Source of the DNA: an uncultured Alphaproteobacteria bacterium
GTDB taxonomy: Bacteria > Pseudomonadota > Alphaproteobacteria > Puniceispirillales > UBA1172
Length of the DNA: 12,316 nucleotides
Assembly: GCA_913056245.1 (NCBI GenBank)
Contig: CAJXME010000013.1
Coordinates: 1-12,316, forward strand
Direction: 5' to 3'
The notes beneath the pieces were generated by a model that saw only the letters and a program-made list of their open reading frames with translations, searched no databases and had not been told where the DNA came from. A program made the translations under genes and the position numbers. This document shows positions 1-7,488 of this stretch, piece by piece (positions within the stretch are counted from its first letter, which is position 1; each line of letters begins with the position of its first letter).

Positions 1-40
1 GAACGATCATGATGATGAAAACACTGACCACCATCACCAT
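1..40 (-). CDS. Start of a membrane protein, probably YnjC-type ABC permease (partial)
   Basis: An open frame begins at the ATG complementary to 38-40 and runs off the left edge of the window after 13 codons. The visible residues (MVMVVSVFIIMIV) are almost wholly hydrophobic, as expected for a first membrane helix. A purine-rich AAGAGGGG ribosome-binding stretch lies just upstream. It is too close to the first ATG but about 8 bases from a second in-frame ATG (32-34), so the true start may be at 34. The frame starts 15 bases after the stop of the YnjB-like gene. In the known ynjBCD arrangement a permease follows the binding protein, so a YnjC-like permease is the natural guess. That identity rests on position, because too little sequence is visible to recognise the family. 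Confidence 0.5.
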   Translation of the reverse strand, partial: MVMVVSVFIIMIV

Positions 41-55
41 CGCCCCTCTTGTTGA

Positions 56-1276
56 TTACTGACCCGCGAGATAACGTTCAGCCCATCCGGCTTCGATTAC
101 CGCCACCCAACTGGGGTGAGGTTCGGGCAAACTCCGCCCCAATTCGGCTTCGGATAAGGTCGCGATGCCGCGCGGCAATGCCGCGAAAGCCGCTTGATCG
201 GACGGGTTGAGTTTTGCCATCGACAGCACCGTTGGATCACCCCAAATATCGGAATTGGCCTTGCGCAATTGCGCTTCCGGTGAGAGCAGGAAATTCGCCA
301 CCACTTGCGCGGCTTCTGGTGAGGTCGCGTTAAAAGGAATGGCGACATAATGGATATTGGCGAGCGTTCCGCGATCGTGAACATAGGATCGCACCGTATC
401 GGGCAACGCCCCCGATTGAATGTCGTTTGAAAACTTCGCCGGGTTAAACGCCATGGCCATATTGATTTCGCCATCCCCCATCAATTGCGCCAGATTGGTG
501 TAATTTTTAGGGAAATTGCGCCCCTTTTGCCAAAGCGATGGATGCACCGCGTCAAGCCAAGCCCAAAGCGGGGCTAACACCGCGTCCGTATCCGCCTGAT
601 CAGCGGGCATCGCAAAAACCGAATGATCGGCGGTTAATTCCAGCGCAACCTGCTTGAGAAAGCTGGTGCCGGTGAAATCTGGCGGCTGAGGGTAAGTGAA
701 ACGCCCGGGATTGGCGATGATCCAATCTTTTAATTTAGTGGCGGATCGTGGCGGCTCTGACAAATAAGCGCTGTCATAAGCAAAGACCAATTGCGCCCGC
801 CCCCATGGGCTTTCGAGACCTTCGGTGGGATTCCCAAAATCAATTTTCAACGCAGGCAACGCCTTATCATCGGTGAATTGCCATGACGGCAAATCAAACG
901 CCCAAGCGTCATCACGCAACAGCCCATTGCTTTTCAGCGCGGCGAAATTTTCGCCATTCACCCAAATCAAATCCACGCTACCATCACTGCTGCGGCCTGC
1001 GGTTTTTTCAGCAAGGATGCGGCTGACCGCCGAAGCGGTATCGGTTAATTTGACATGAACCAGCGTGATGCCGTGGTCGTCTTTCAGCCGTTGACCCGCC
1101 CAGGCGATATAATCATTCACCACAGGCGAGCCGCCCCAAGCGTTGAAATGAACGGTTTGGCCAGAAGCGGCGGCGGTAATCTGATCAAAGTCAGCGGCCT
1201 TGGCGGTCAAGGCGAAGAAAAAAGCCGCAAAACCAGCCCAAAGCATCGTGGCGGCGAGAATAAAAGGTCTTATCAT
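56..1276 (-). CDS. ynjB: YnjB-family ABC transporter solute-binding protein
   Basis: Predicted periplasmic binding protein of 406 residues, the usual size for the YnjB family (extracellular solute-binding protein type 1 fold). Residues 1-27 form a Sec signal peptide: basic start MIR, hydrophobic core, and a cleavage site after AKA. Family hallmarks are the AWGGSPVVNDYIAW stretch near residue 46, RILAEKTAGR around 86-95 and the VDLIWVNGENFAALK segment around 101-115. The start is supported by GGAG at 1284-1287 (complement), 7 bases before the ATG. It is followed at once by what looks like the first codons of a permease, as expected for a YnjBCD-type importer. The substrate of this family is not firmly established; a thiamine-like or other small polar solute has been suggested from homology. 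It lies 162 bases downstream of the RND gene on the same strand and may have its own promoter. Confidence 0.9.
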   Translation of the reverse strand: MIRPFILAATMLWAGFAAFFFALTAKAADFDQITAAASGQTVHFNAWGGSPVVNDYIAWAGQRLKDDHGITLVHVKLTDTASAVSRILAEKTAGRSSDGSVDLIWVNGENFAALKSNGLLRDDAWAFDLPSWQFTDDKALPALKIDFGNPTEGLESPWGRAQLVFAYDSAYLSEPPRSATKLKDWIIANPGRFTYPQPPDFTGTSFLKQVALELTADHSVFAMPADQADTDAVLAPLWAWLDAVHPSLWQKGRNFPKNYTNLAQLMGDGEINMAMAFNPAKFSNDIQSGALPDTVRSYVHDRGTLANIHYVAIPFNATSPEAAQVVANFLLSPEAQLRKANSDIWGDPTVLSMAKLNPSDQAAFAALPRGIATLSEAELGRSLPEPHPSWVAVIEAGWAERYLAGQ

Positions 1277-1289
1277 GTTCTTACTCCGG

Positions 1290-1324
1290 ATATGGATAAT
1301 CTTTCTCTATCTCTCTGTCCATAT
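1290..1324 (-). repeat. Inverted repeat in the 5' leader of the ynjB-like gene
   Basis: A perfect 7-bp inverted repeat, ATATGGA at 1290-1296 and TCCATAT at 1318-1324, flanks a 21-base purine-rich spacer (minus-strand sense). On the minus strand the second arm ends two bases before the GGAG ribosome-binding site at 1287-1284. Folding could therefore influence ribosome access, or the arms could be a spaced operator. It is short and AT-rich enough to be chance; no function is shown. Confidence 0.3.
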
Positions 1325-1396
1325 TCGCCTTAAAAAACACGGCAGAACCTCATCAACAGGACGGAAGTGTTGAATAAATAGTCTACGCATAAGCGC

Positions 1397-1420
1397 GGCC
1401 AATCGCAAAGGACTTTGGCC
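1397..1420. repeat. GGCCAA/TTGGCC inverted repeat downstream of the RND gene
   Basis: GGCCAA at 1397-1402 pairs with TTGGCC at 1415-1420 across a 12-base loop. It sits 19 bases beyond the stop codon of the RND permease gene, where a terminator would be expected. No T-tract follows on the minus strand, so it is at best a weak or factor-dependent end. The rest of 1277-1438 shows no gene. Confidence 0.3.
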
Positions 1421-1438
1421 AATTAAACGTATTGATTA

Positions 1439-4400
1439 TTAAACGTCTTGGTCAAAATCCATGGCGTCATTGCTGGCGGCGACGGATTTCAACACGCCGG
1501 AGAAGAGTGTCAACATCGGCGGGATGATGATGAGCGTTGCGATCACCGACACCAAAAGCCCCCCGAAAACCACCGCGCCAATCCCGCGATAAAGTTCAGC
1601 CCCAGCCCCGGGGAAAATCACCAGAGGGATCAGGCCAAAGAGCGAGGTTAAACTCGACATCATGATCGGCCTGATGCGGTTTTTAGTGGCTTCGATCACC
1701 GCATCGCGCGGCTCAAAGCGATCTTCTTTCATATGCAGGATGGTCTGTTCCACCATCAAAATCGCGTTATTCACCACCACCCCAATCAAGATGATAAACC
1801 CAAGCATGGTGAGCATATCCAAGGATTGGCGGATGAATTGGTTAAGCACAAAAAGGCCGAAGATTCCCCCAGCGGCGGAAACCGGCACAACCGTAAAGAT
1901 GGTGAGCGGCAAGATGAAACTGCGCATCAAAATTGACAGCAGCAATAAAATCACCCCAACAACGATGATCAAATTGATCTTCAAAGCTTGCCAAGTCTGT
2001 TGCAAATCACCGGCGGCACCGCTGATGTCAAATTCAATCCCCTCAAGATTGCTTTCGTTTTGCCGCAAGAGGGCAATCTCCTCTTCGACCTGCGCCACCG
2101 CGTCTTCGATGGTCAGGTTTTCATGGGGACGCAATTGCACCTCCATCATCTGCCGGCCGCCATGACGAAGAATTTCCATCGGCGCGCTGATGATGCTGAT
2201 TTGCGCCAATTGATCGAGGTTATAAATTTGCCCCAAGGGCGAGACAATCGGCAGGGTGGATAAATCGTCAATCGACAATTCCGTGGCGTTCTTGCCCGCC
2301 ACCACCAGATCGATCAATTCCCCATCCAATGGGATTTCTGACACCGCCATGCCATCGTTAAAGACATCGACCGCCGCGAGAAAATCAGCCACCGTGAAGC
2401 CAGCACGGGCGAGCGCCAATTGATCCGGCTCAACCCGAATCTGAGGCACTTGGCTGTTCAGCCCCGGGCGCACCCGAATTTGATGGCCATCTTTGCGGGG
2501 GAACCGGCGGTTGAGTTTTTCATCCAACCCGCGGGTGACGCTTTCAATGGCGTTGATATCAGGCCCGGAGACAATGACATTGATCGACCGTGAGCCGCCA
2601 ACCGACCGCCCAAATAAAGACGATTGGCGGGCAAAGGCGCGGGTGCCCGGCTCATCGCGGAGAGGTTCGGTTAATAACCCGCTTAATTCGCGCACCCGGC
2701 GGCCATCTTTAGCCGACGCGCCGGCAAAGGCCCCGCCGCTATAAGCCACAAAGAAGAACCGATCAATGGCGGGGTCTTCGGCGCTGACGTTATCTTGCCA
2801 AAGCGGTTTGGCGCTCGTTTCCATCTTGCGGGCGATGCGGCTGGTTTCTTCCAGCGAATACCCCGGCGGCACGGAAATCCGCGCGAAGACAAAATTGGCA
2901 TTGCCATCGGGCAGGTAATCCAATTTTGGCATGATCATATATGCGGTGACGATCGAGCCGGACAGAATCAGCGCCACCAGCCCAAGCCCTAACCCCACGC
3001 GCTGGGTGATGATTTGAGCATAGCCAACAATCAACCGCCGAAACCCTCTTGCCAAAGGATCGAGGATGGGAATGGCCATCATGGTCGAAAAGCGATCGGC
3101 GTTACCTTTCAGCAAACTCGCGGAAATCGTGGGGATCACCGTCACGGAAACCACAGCGGAAATCAACACCGCCACGGCGATAGCAATGCCGATATCGCGG
3201 AACAATTGGCCGACGGGCAAATCCACCATCAAAATAGGGATGAAGACGATCACGGTGGTGAGCGACGCCCCCAAAATAGGCGCCCAGACTTGCCTTGCGC
3301 CATGATAGGCGGAATGCGCGGCATCAAATCCCGATTGCCGGTGGCGATAAATGTTTTCCAAACTCACGATCGACGCGTCAACCACCATCCCCACGGCAAA
3401 GGCTAAACCCGCCAGCGAGATGACGTTAATCGATAAGCCTAATCCGGCGATGGCGACAAAGGTTCCCACCACCGAAGCCGGAATGGCGATAAAAATAATG
3501 ACGGTGGGCAAAATCGACCGCAGGAACAGCATCAAAATAACCAGCGCAAAAAACCCGCCGATGTAAATATTCTGCTGGACGAGGTCTAGAGCTGAGGCGA
3601 TGTAATTCGTCTCATTATAAACGATCCGCAAATGCAAACCTCTAGGGTTCAGGCTGGTGGCGTTGAGATCATCGACCACGGATTTGACCCGCTCCATGGT
3701 TTCCACCACATTGCTGCCTTGTTCCCGCAACAGGTTGATGATCACCGCGTCTTTGCCGTTAAGGCGGCGGAAACTCGACCGCTTTTGAACGTCTAGCCGC
3801 ACCTCCGCAACATCACCAAGGAAGACGGGGAAGACCGCGCCACCTTCGGTGACTTCATTGCGAACGATGATTTGTTTGACCGTCTCCGGCGTGTAAGGCA
3901 GGGATTCAAACCGCACCGCGTAACTGCGTTTGCCTTCATCGACGGCGCCAATGCTGACCAATTTCGACGCGCCGCGCACCGCCCGAATGACTTCAGCGAC
4001 GCTCAATCGATAGCGGCTTAATTTTTCAGGATCAAGCAGCAGCCGCAATTCCTTTTCACCGCCCCCATAACTCGATACTTCCGCCACGCCCTGAACACGA
4101 GACAGCGGCTCTTTGATGCCAGTATCAAGAAACCCGCCCAATTGTTCGACATTGGGAATATCGCCCGTCTCTTCATCGGAAAGCGCCACCAAGGCTAAAC
4201 GCGCGATGGGGCTGTCATCGGAATTCGAGGTGCGCACGGTGGGGCGTTTGGAATCGTCGGGCAAACCCGTGATGCCCGATAATTTGCTGAGCAACAAGAC
4301 CAGCGCTTCATCCATATTCTGCTTCAACGAATAGGTCAGGGTAATCCGCGCTGAGCCCGTAAAGGATCGCGAGTCAATCGTCTCAACCCCTGCCAGTGAT

Positions 4401-4618
4401 CCCAATTCATTTTCAAGGCGATGGACGATTTCGCGGTCAATATCTTCCGGCGACGCCCCCGGCCAGGACACGCGCACTTGATAAATCGGCTTTTCGATAT
4501 CCGGCGTCATCTGGATGGGGATGGTTTGCATCGCCAGCAAGCCAAACAAAAACACGCTGACCAGCGCGGCGATCACCGCAATTTTATGGGCGATGGAAAA
4601 CCGAATGAACGCGTTCAT
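1439..4618 (-). CDS. RND-superfamily efflux permease (AcrB/HAE1-like)
   Basis: Inner-membrane proton-driven efflux pump of 1059 residues, close to the AcrB length. The layout is typical: a first helix (about 10-30), a large periplasmic loop, a helix bundle (about 345-500), a second helix and periplasmic loop (about 545-875), and a final bundle (about 880-1045). The TM4 segment reads GMVVDASIVSLENI (410-423) and the TM10 segment VVVNNAILMVEQ (948-958). Relative to AcrB, the Asp407-Asp408 pair becomes Asp414-Ala415 and Lys940 becomes Asn950. One proton-relay acid is thus kept while the second acid and the lysine are not. The gene follows its adaptor partner by 12 bases. No outer-membrane factor is encoded here, so a TolC-like protein from elsewhere would be needed. 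The substrate cannot be told from sequence: it could be drugs, detergents or lipids. The HME metal subgroup also has a single Asp in TM4, but other features look HAE1-like. Confidence 0.93.
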   Translation of the reverse strand: MNAFIRFSIAHKIAVIAALVSVFLFGLLAMQTIPIQMTPDIEKPIYQVRVSWPGASPEDIDREIVHRLENELGSLAGVETIDSRSFTGSARITLTYSLKQNMDEALVLLLSKLSGITGLPDDSKRPTVRTSNSDDSPIARLALVALSDEETGDIPNVEQLGGFLDTGIKEPLSRVQGVAEVSSYGGGEKELRLLLDPEKLSRYRLSVAEVIRAVRGASKLVSIGAVDEGKRSYAVRFESLPYTPETVKQIIVRNEVTEGGAVFPVFLGDVAEVRLDVQKRSSFRRLNGKDAVIINLLREQGSNVVETMERVKSVVDDLNATSLNPRGLHLRIVYNETNYIASALDLVQQNIYIGGFFALVILMLFLRSILPTVIIFIAIPASVVGTFVAIAGLGLSINVISLAGLAFAVGMVVDASIVSLENIYRHRQSGFDAAHSAYHGARQVWAPILGASLTTVIVFIPILMVDLPVGQLFRDIGIAIAVAVLISAVVSVTVIPTISASLLKGNADRFSTMMAIPILDPLARGFRRLIVGYAQIITQRVGLGLGLVALILSGSIVTAYMIMPKLDYLPDGNANFVFARISVPPGYSLEETSRIARKMETSAKPLWQDNVSAEDPAIDRFFFVAYSGGAFAGASAKDGRRVRELSGLLTEPLRDEPGTRAFARQSSLFGRSVGGSRSINVIVSGPDINAIESVTRGLDEKLNRRFPRKDGHQIRVRPGLNSQVPQIRVEPDQLALARAGFTVADFLAAVDVFNDGMAVSEIPLDGELIDLVVAGKNATELSIDDLSTLPIVSPLGQIYNLDQLAQISIISAPMEILRHGGRQMMEVQLRPHENLTIEDAVAQVEEEIALLRQNESNLEGIEFDISGAAGDLQQTWQALKINLIIVVGVILLLLSILMRSFILPLTIFTVVPVSAAGGIFGLFVLNQFIRQSLDMLTMLGFIILIGVVVNNAILMVEQTILHMKEDRFEPRDAVIEATKNRIRPIMMSSLTSLFGLIPLVIFPGAGAELYRGIGAVVFGGLLVSVIATLIIIPPMLTLFSGVLKSVAASNDAMDFDQDV

Positions 4619-4630
4619 AGCCGTTTAACC

Positions 4631-5860
4631 CTAATCTTGGCCAATCACCTGAACCGCTTGCCCATTGGACAGCAATTCATTGCCTTTAATCACCACTTGT
4701 TCTTCGGCCTTAACGCCGTCTTTGATAATAACGCGGCCGTCCAAAATACCGCCGGTGATGACTTGCCGCTGAATGGCTTTGCCGTCTTCGATCACAAAGA
4801 CAATATAACCGCCGCGCAACGGCACCAGCGCATCGCTCGGCACGGTAATCTGATCTTCAGGGATCGAGGTGGGCACCATCAAGGCAAGGCTGGCGCCGAC
4901 CGCGCGGAGATTTTCATCCAACACATCGGGAATTTCAAACCGCACCAGCCGGGTTCTGGAACGGGGGTTTTCTTGCGGCAATTCAACGCGCAACCGCGCC
5001 GTTTGCATCACGCCAAGGTGGTTTTCATATGCAATGGTTTGAACATCGCGCAAATAAGCCATCCAGCCCAGCGGAATATCGGCTTCAATTTCATAATCAT
5101 CATCACGCTGCAAGGTCACCAGCGTGTCGCCGACACGGCTATAGCCAATGCTGAAATCCGCCAGCGAAATAATCTGGCCATCGATCGGCGCGACGATTTC
5201 AGCTTCGCTGATTTGACGCTGGATATCCGCGATCTCCAGTTGCAAGGTTTCAAGGTCTATGGCCATGACCTCGCGATCCTGCTGAAGAATCGAGATGCTG
5301 TTTTCCACTTGGACAATTTGCTGCTGTTTTTCAAAATAGCGAATATTGGCCTCGCCGAGGGACGTTTGCGTGGTGACCTGATTCTGCGTCAGGGTTTCAA
5401 TACGATCCAGCCGGTCAGCGATCAAATCCGCCTGTTTGATCAATATCGCCAGACGGCGGCTTTCGGAATCAATCCGAAGGCGGTTGTTTTCCATCTGCCG
5501 CTTCTTTTGCTTATCTTTGAGGCGAAGGTCTTGCAAAGTTTTGGTAAGGTCTGTGACCTCCATTCGGGCGATGACATCGCCTTTTTGCACCATCTCACCA
5601 ATCTTAAGCGGCTCAAACACAATCTGCCCTGATTTCGGCGCCACCACGCGCACACCAGCGCCCACCACCACCCGGCCGTCGACCGTCGATGTGGTGGAAA
5701 TCATTTTTTGTTCAGCGATGGCCACTTCAACCGGCGTCGAGCGTTTCTGCTTTTGTTGAGCATGGGCGATATTGATGGTCAATACCGCGGATAAAAGCAT
5801 GAAAAGGATGGTTAAGAGATGTTTTTTCAAGATGGCAAACCCAATAGTTCCACCATCCAT
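4631..5860 (-). CDS. RND efflux periplasmic adaptor (membrane fusion protein)
   Basis: Periplasmic adaptor linking the downstream RND pump to an outer-membrane channel, up to 409 residues. It has a signal peptide ending near AHA (32-34) and no lipobox cysteine, so it is probably anchored or soluble rather than lipidated. The first lipoyl half is near 73-100 (APKSGQIVFEPLKIGEMVQKG). A long Gln/Leu/Lys-rich coiled-coil hairpin spans about 103-220. The second lipoyl half begins VAPIDGQI (223-230), and beta-barrel and membrane-proximal domains follow to the end. The start is uncertain. The ATG at 5860 has no clear ribosome-binding site and adds an odd MDGGTIGFAI prefix. An in-frame TTG at 5830 would give a textbook signal peptide beginning MKKHLLTILF. 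The gene is 76 bases after the phosphoribosyltransferase gene on the same strand, so it could be cotranscribed or have its own promoter. Confidence 0.9.
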   Translation of the reverse strand: MDGGTIGFAILKKHLLTILFMLLSAVLTINIAHAQQKQKRSTPVEVAIAEQKMISTTSTVDGRVVVGAGVRVVAPKSGQIVFEPLKIGEMVQKGDVIARMEVTDLTKTLQDLRLKDKQKKRQMENNRLRIDSESRRLAILIKQADLIADRLDRIETLTQNQVTTQTSLGEANIRYFEKQQQIVQVENSISILQQDREVMAIDLETLQLEIADIQRQISEAEIVAPIDGQIISLADFSIGYSRVGDTLVTLQRDDDYEIEADIPLGWMAYLRDVQTIAYENHLGVMQTARLRVELPQENPRSRTRLVRFEIPDVLDENLRAVGASLALMVPTSIPEDQITVPSDALVPLRGGYIVFVIEDGKAIQRQVITGGILDGRVIIKDGVKAEEQVVIKGNELLSNGQAVQVIGQD

Positions 5861-5913
5861 ATTCGTTTTTTATCGCGTCTTGGCAAGAGCGAAATCAAAA
5901 TAATCTCTTCAAA

Positions 5914-5929
5914 CCAAAAAGGGTTTTGG
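5914..5929 (-). terminator. Weak terminator-like hairpin after the phosphoribosyltransferase gene
   Basis: CCAAAA (5914-5919) and TTTTGG (5924-5929) form a 6-bp inverted repeat with a 4-base loop, 7 bases beyond the stop of the upstream minus-strand gene. On the minus strand the stem is followed by TTTGAAG, a very short T-run. The stem is AT-rich and weak. It may only mark the boundary between the salvage pair and the efflux operon. Confidence 0.3.
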
Positions 5930-5936
5930 CCTTGGG

Positions 5937-6563
5937 TTACGACCGGCGACGCGGAAAAGCCATTTCTGGTTTATAATCGTCAAATGAATCAAGCCGCTGG
6001 CGGTTGCATTGCGCTTGTAAAGGGCTGTCCGGCTGAACCGCTGTGACCACGGGGAACCGCTTGCGATACGCCGCGGTTTGATCGTTATCTTCCATGGCGA
6101 TGGCCACAAGTCCCACGACCTCACCGCCTTGGCGTTCAATCAATCGAATAGCGCCATCCATGGTGCCGCCGGTTTCAATCCATTGATCGACCAGCAAAAC
6201 ACGCGTGCCTTCAGCAAAAGCAGGTTTGCGGATTTCCATATCCTGCGTCCGCCCTGAATAATTGGAAAAGGAGACGCGGTCTGTATCAACGCATAATTTG
6301 CCCGCTTTGCGAACCGGCAAGAACCCCACCCCAAGGCGCGTTGCCAAGGCCGAGCCAAGCACAAATCCCATGGCATCAAGACCGCCCACCACATCACAGG
6401 TGACGCCCTTGAGATCAGCCTCTAAATCGTCAAGCAAATCATGGAAAGCCTCGCCATTGATATAAATCGAGGTGGGGTCAAGCCAAGCGAATTTTTCACC
6501 CTTGGTGTTGGGCGACATGATGCTGAGATACCAGCGGTCTTGTGAATTGTTGTCCTTGCTCAT
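5937..6563 (-). CDS. Adenine phosphoribosyltransferase-like protein
   Basis: Cytoplasmic type I phosphoribosyltransferase of 208 residues, which would join a nucleobase-like compound to the ribose phosphate of PRPP. The PRPP-binding loop is VLLVDQWIETGGT (122-134). An upstream stretch GLDAMGFVLGSALATRLGVG (61-80), followed by FLPVRKAGKL (81-90), closely parallels adenine phosphoribosyltransferase. Differences from typical enzymes are visible. The second acid of the PRPP motif is Gln127 rather than Asp. The usual Arg of the DARGF segment is Met65. The mobile loop that usually reads LEYG is SNYSGR (100-105), putting Asn101 where the family Glu normally sits. The start overlaps the preceding gene's stop (ATGA, 6560-6563), and GGGAG lies 8 bases upstream, so the two are translationally coupled. 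It also carries an extra N-terminal segment of about 20 residues. The acceptor base is unknown; a modified purine is possible. Confidence 0.85.
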   Translation of the reverse strand: MSKDNNSQDRWYLSIMSPNTKGEKFAWLDPTSIYINGEAFHDLLDDLEADLKGVTCDVVGGLDAMGFVLGSALATRLGVGFLPVRKAGKLCVDTDRVSFSNYSGRTQDMEIRKPAFAEGTRVLLVDQWIETGGTMDGAIRLIERQGGEVVGLVAIAMEDNDQTAAYRKRFPVVTAVQPDSPLQAQCNRQRLDSFDDYKPEMAFPRRRS

Positions 6564-7303
6564 GTCTTAATCTCCCATTCCTTTGTTCGTGCCATTAATT
6601 GGTCTAATTTGCTTGGGTCAATGTTATAAAAATCATCATCGATATTAATGCCCGTGGCGACCATAAAGCAATCCACCGCGGCATAATCGCTCGCGTTTTG
6701 AGGGGTAATCCCTGACGCCAACGCAATGGGGGTATCGGGCAGAGCCGCCCTGAAGGTTTCAATTTTGCTGAGGTCAGCCGCGTTGCCTGTGGCGATCCCT
6801 GAGGTCGTGACCACATCCATGTAATCACCGGCGATACTGGCGGAAAGACCATAATCTTTGGGGGCAACAGGCCGCTGTTTCTTAAACGCCGTGCCGCCAA
6901 AATAAAGCCCCTGCCATCCGCATTCACGGCGCGTCTTGGCGATGGCTTCGGCTTCATCTTGGGTAGATGTGCGCTCGTCAATGCGCGCATCATCGGCCCA
7001 ATACGCGTCAATCCGATGCCCTTCTTGTTCAAGTTGGGCAAGGATCGGAAACGCCTTTAATCCTGTGACCGCTAAAAAGTTCAACCCAATCCAAAAATCA
7101 GGATAAGCCGAACGAATCGACCGGATGATGGGCAGGAAAGTGTCGACGTCAAAATCATGATTGATCAAAAAACAGCCGGGAATATTGGCGGCGCGTAAAA
7201 TATCGATATTGCTCGCGGCTTGCGCGTGATCAAGCACATGGATCACCGGCAAAATGACAGGCGCTTTGCGACCAAATAATTGATAAAATTCAGCCCTGTT
7301 CAT
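6560..7303 (-). CDS. BtpA/SgcQ-like TIM-barrel protein
   Basis: Predicted cytoplasmic protein of 247 residues with alternating strand-helix segments typical of a TIM barrel and no signal peptide or membrane helix. The C-terminal half resembles the BtpA/SgcQ family: MDVVTTSGIATGNAADLSKI (162-181), a helix, then PIALASGITPQNASDYAAVDCFMVATGI (192-219), which reads like a phosphate-binding loop region. WIGLNFLAVTG (71-81) and GLYFGGTAFKKQ (132-143) fit central strands. The reaction of this family is not well defined; BtpA of cyanobacteria affects photosystem I stability and SgcQ lies in a sugar locus. The start has AAGGAG about 10 bases upstream. Its stop overlaps the start of the phosphoribosyltransferase-like gene, so the two products probably act in one pathway, for example in handling a phosphoribosylated or ribose-bearing intermediate (inference). 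It is transcribed away from the ABC importer. Confidence 0.65.
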   Translation of the reverse strand: MNRAEFYQLFGRKAPVILPVIHVLDHAQAASNIDILRAANIPGCFLINHDFDVDTFLPIIRSIRSAYPDFWIGLNFLAVTGLKAFPILAQLEQEGHRIDAYWADDARIDERTSTQDEAEAIAKTRRECGWQGLYFGGTAFKKQRPVAPKDYGLSASIAGDYMDVVTTSGIATGNAADLSKIETFRAALPDTPIALASGITPQNASDYAAVDCFMVATGINIDDDFYNIDPSKLDQLMARTKEWEIKT

Positions 7304-7397
7304 CTGTTTTTTTCTCCTTCATCACCCGCCAAAACGATTTCATGTTCTATCAAAAGAAATGGGGTTGATCTCCATGGTGATGGGTCGTTCATGAGAC

Positions 7398-7420
7398 ATT
7401 AATCATAAAAGGATGATAAT
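7398..7420. promoter_or_regulatory. Imperfect palindrome, candidate operator in the divergent region
   Basis: ATTAATCAT (7398-7406) and ATGATAAT (7413-7420) form an inverted repeat around a 6-base centre, imperfect by one missing base. It overlaps the -10 and spacer of the proposed minus-strand promoter and lies about 70 bases before the binding-protein start. That is a sensible place for a regulator controlling both directions. No regulator gene is in the window to pair with it. Confidence 0.27.
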
Positions 7421-7431
7421 TACTTTTGCAA
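7402..7431 (-). promoter_or_regulatory. Candidate sigma70-type promoter for the BtpA-like/phosphoribosyltransferase pair
   Basis: Read on the minus strand, TTGCAA (7431-7426) and TATGAT (7407-7402) are separated by 18 bases. They match the -35 and -10 consensus in 4 of 6 and 5 of 6 positions. They lie about 100 bases upstream of the TIM-barrel gene start at 7303. No equally good plus-strand promoter was seen; GATAAT at 7415-7420 could serve as a plus-strand -10 but lacks a good -35. Confidence 0.35.
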
Positions 7432-7488
7432 AATATGGCAATTTGTTGAAGACTAGAGGCAACAAATAAATGCAGGAGGAACACAGGC

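Noticed and set aside
3014..3406. A 130-codon plus-strand frame inside the RND gene region.
   Set aside because: It is His/Asn/Gly-rich low-complexity sequence antisense to conserved RND transmembrane helices, with no plausible start signal.
4421..5632. A 403-codon plus-strand open frame opposite the adaptor and the start of the RND gene.
   Set aside because: The product is unusually rich in His, Asn, Gln and Arg with no recognisable domain, and the opposite strand holds two clear conserved genes. It is an antisense shadow of their codon use.
7304..7488. Possible thiamine or other riboswitch in the divergent leader.
   Set aside because: No recognisable conserved riboswitch core was seen on either strand; only a promoter-like pair, a palindrome and ribosome-binding sites are supported.
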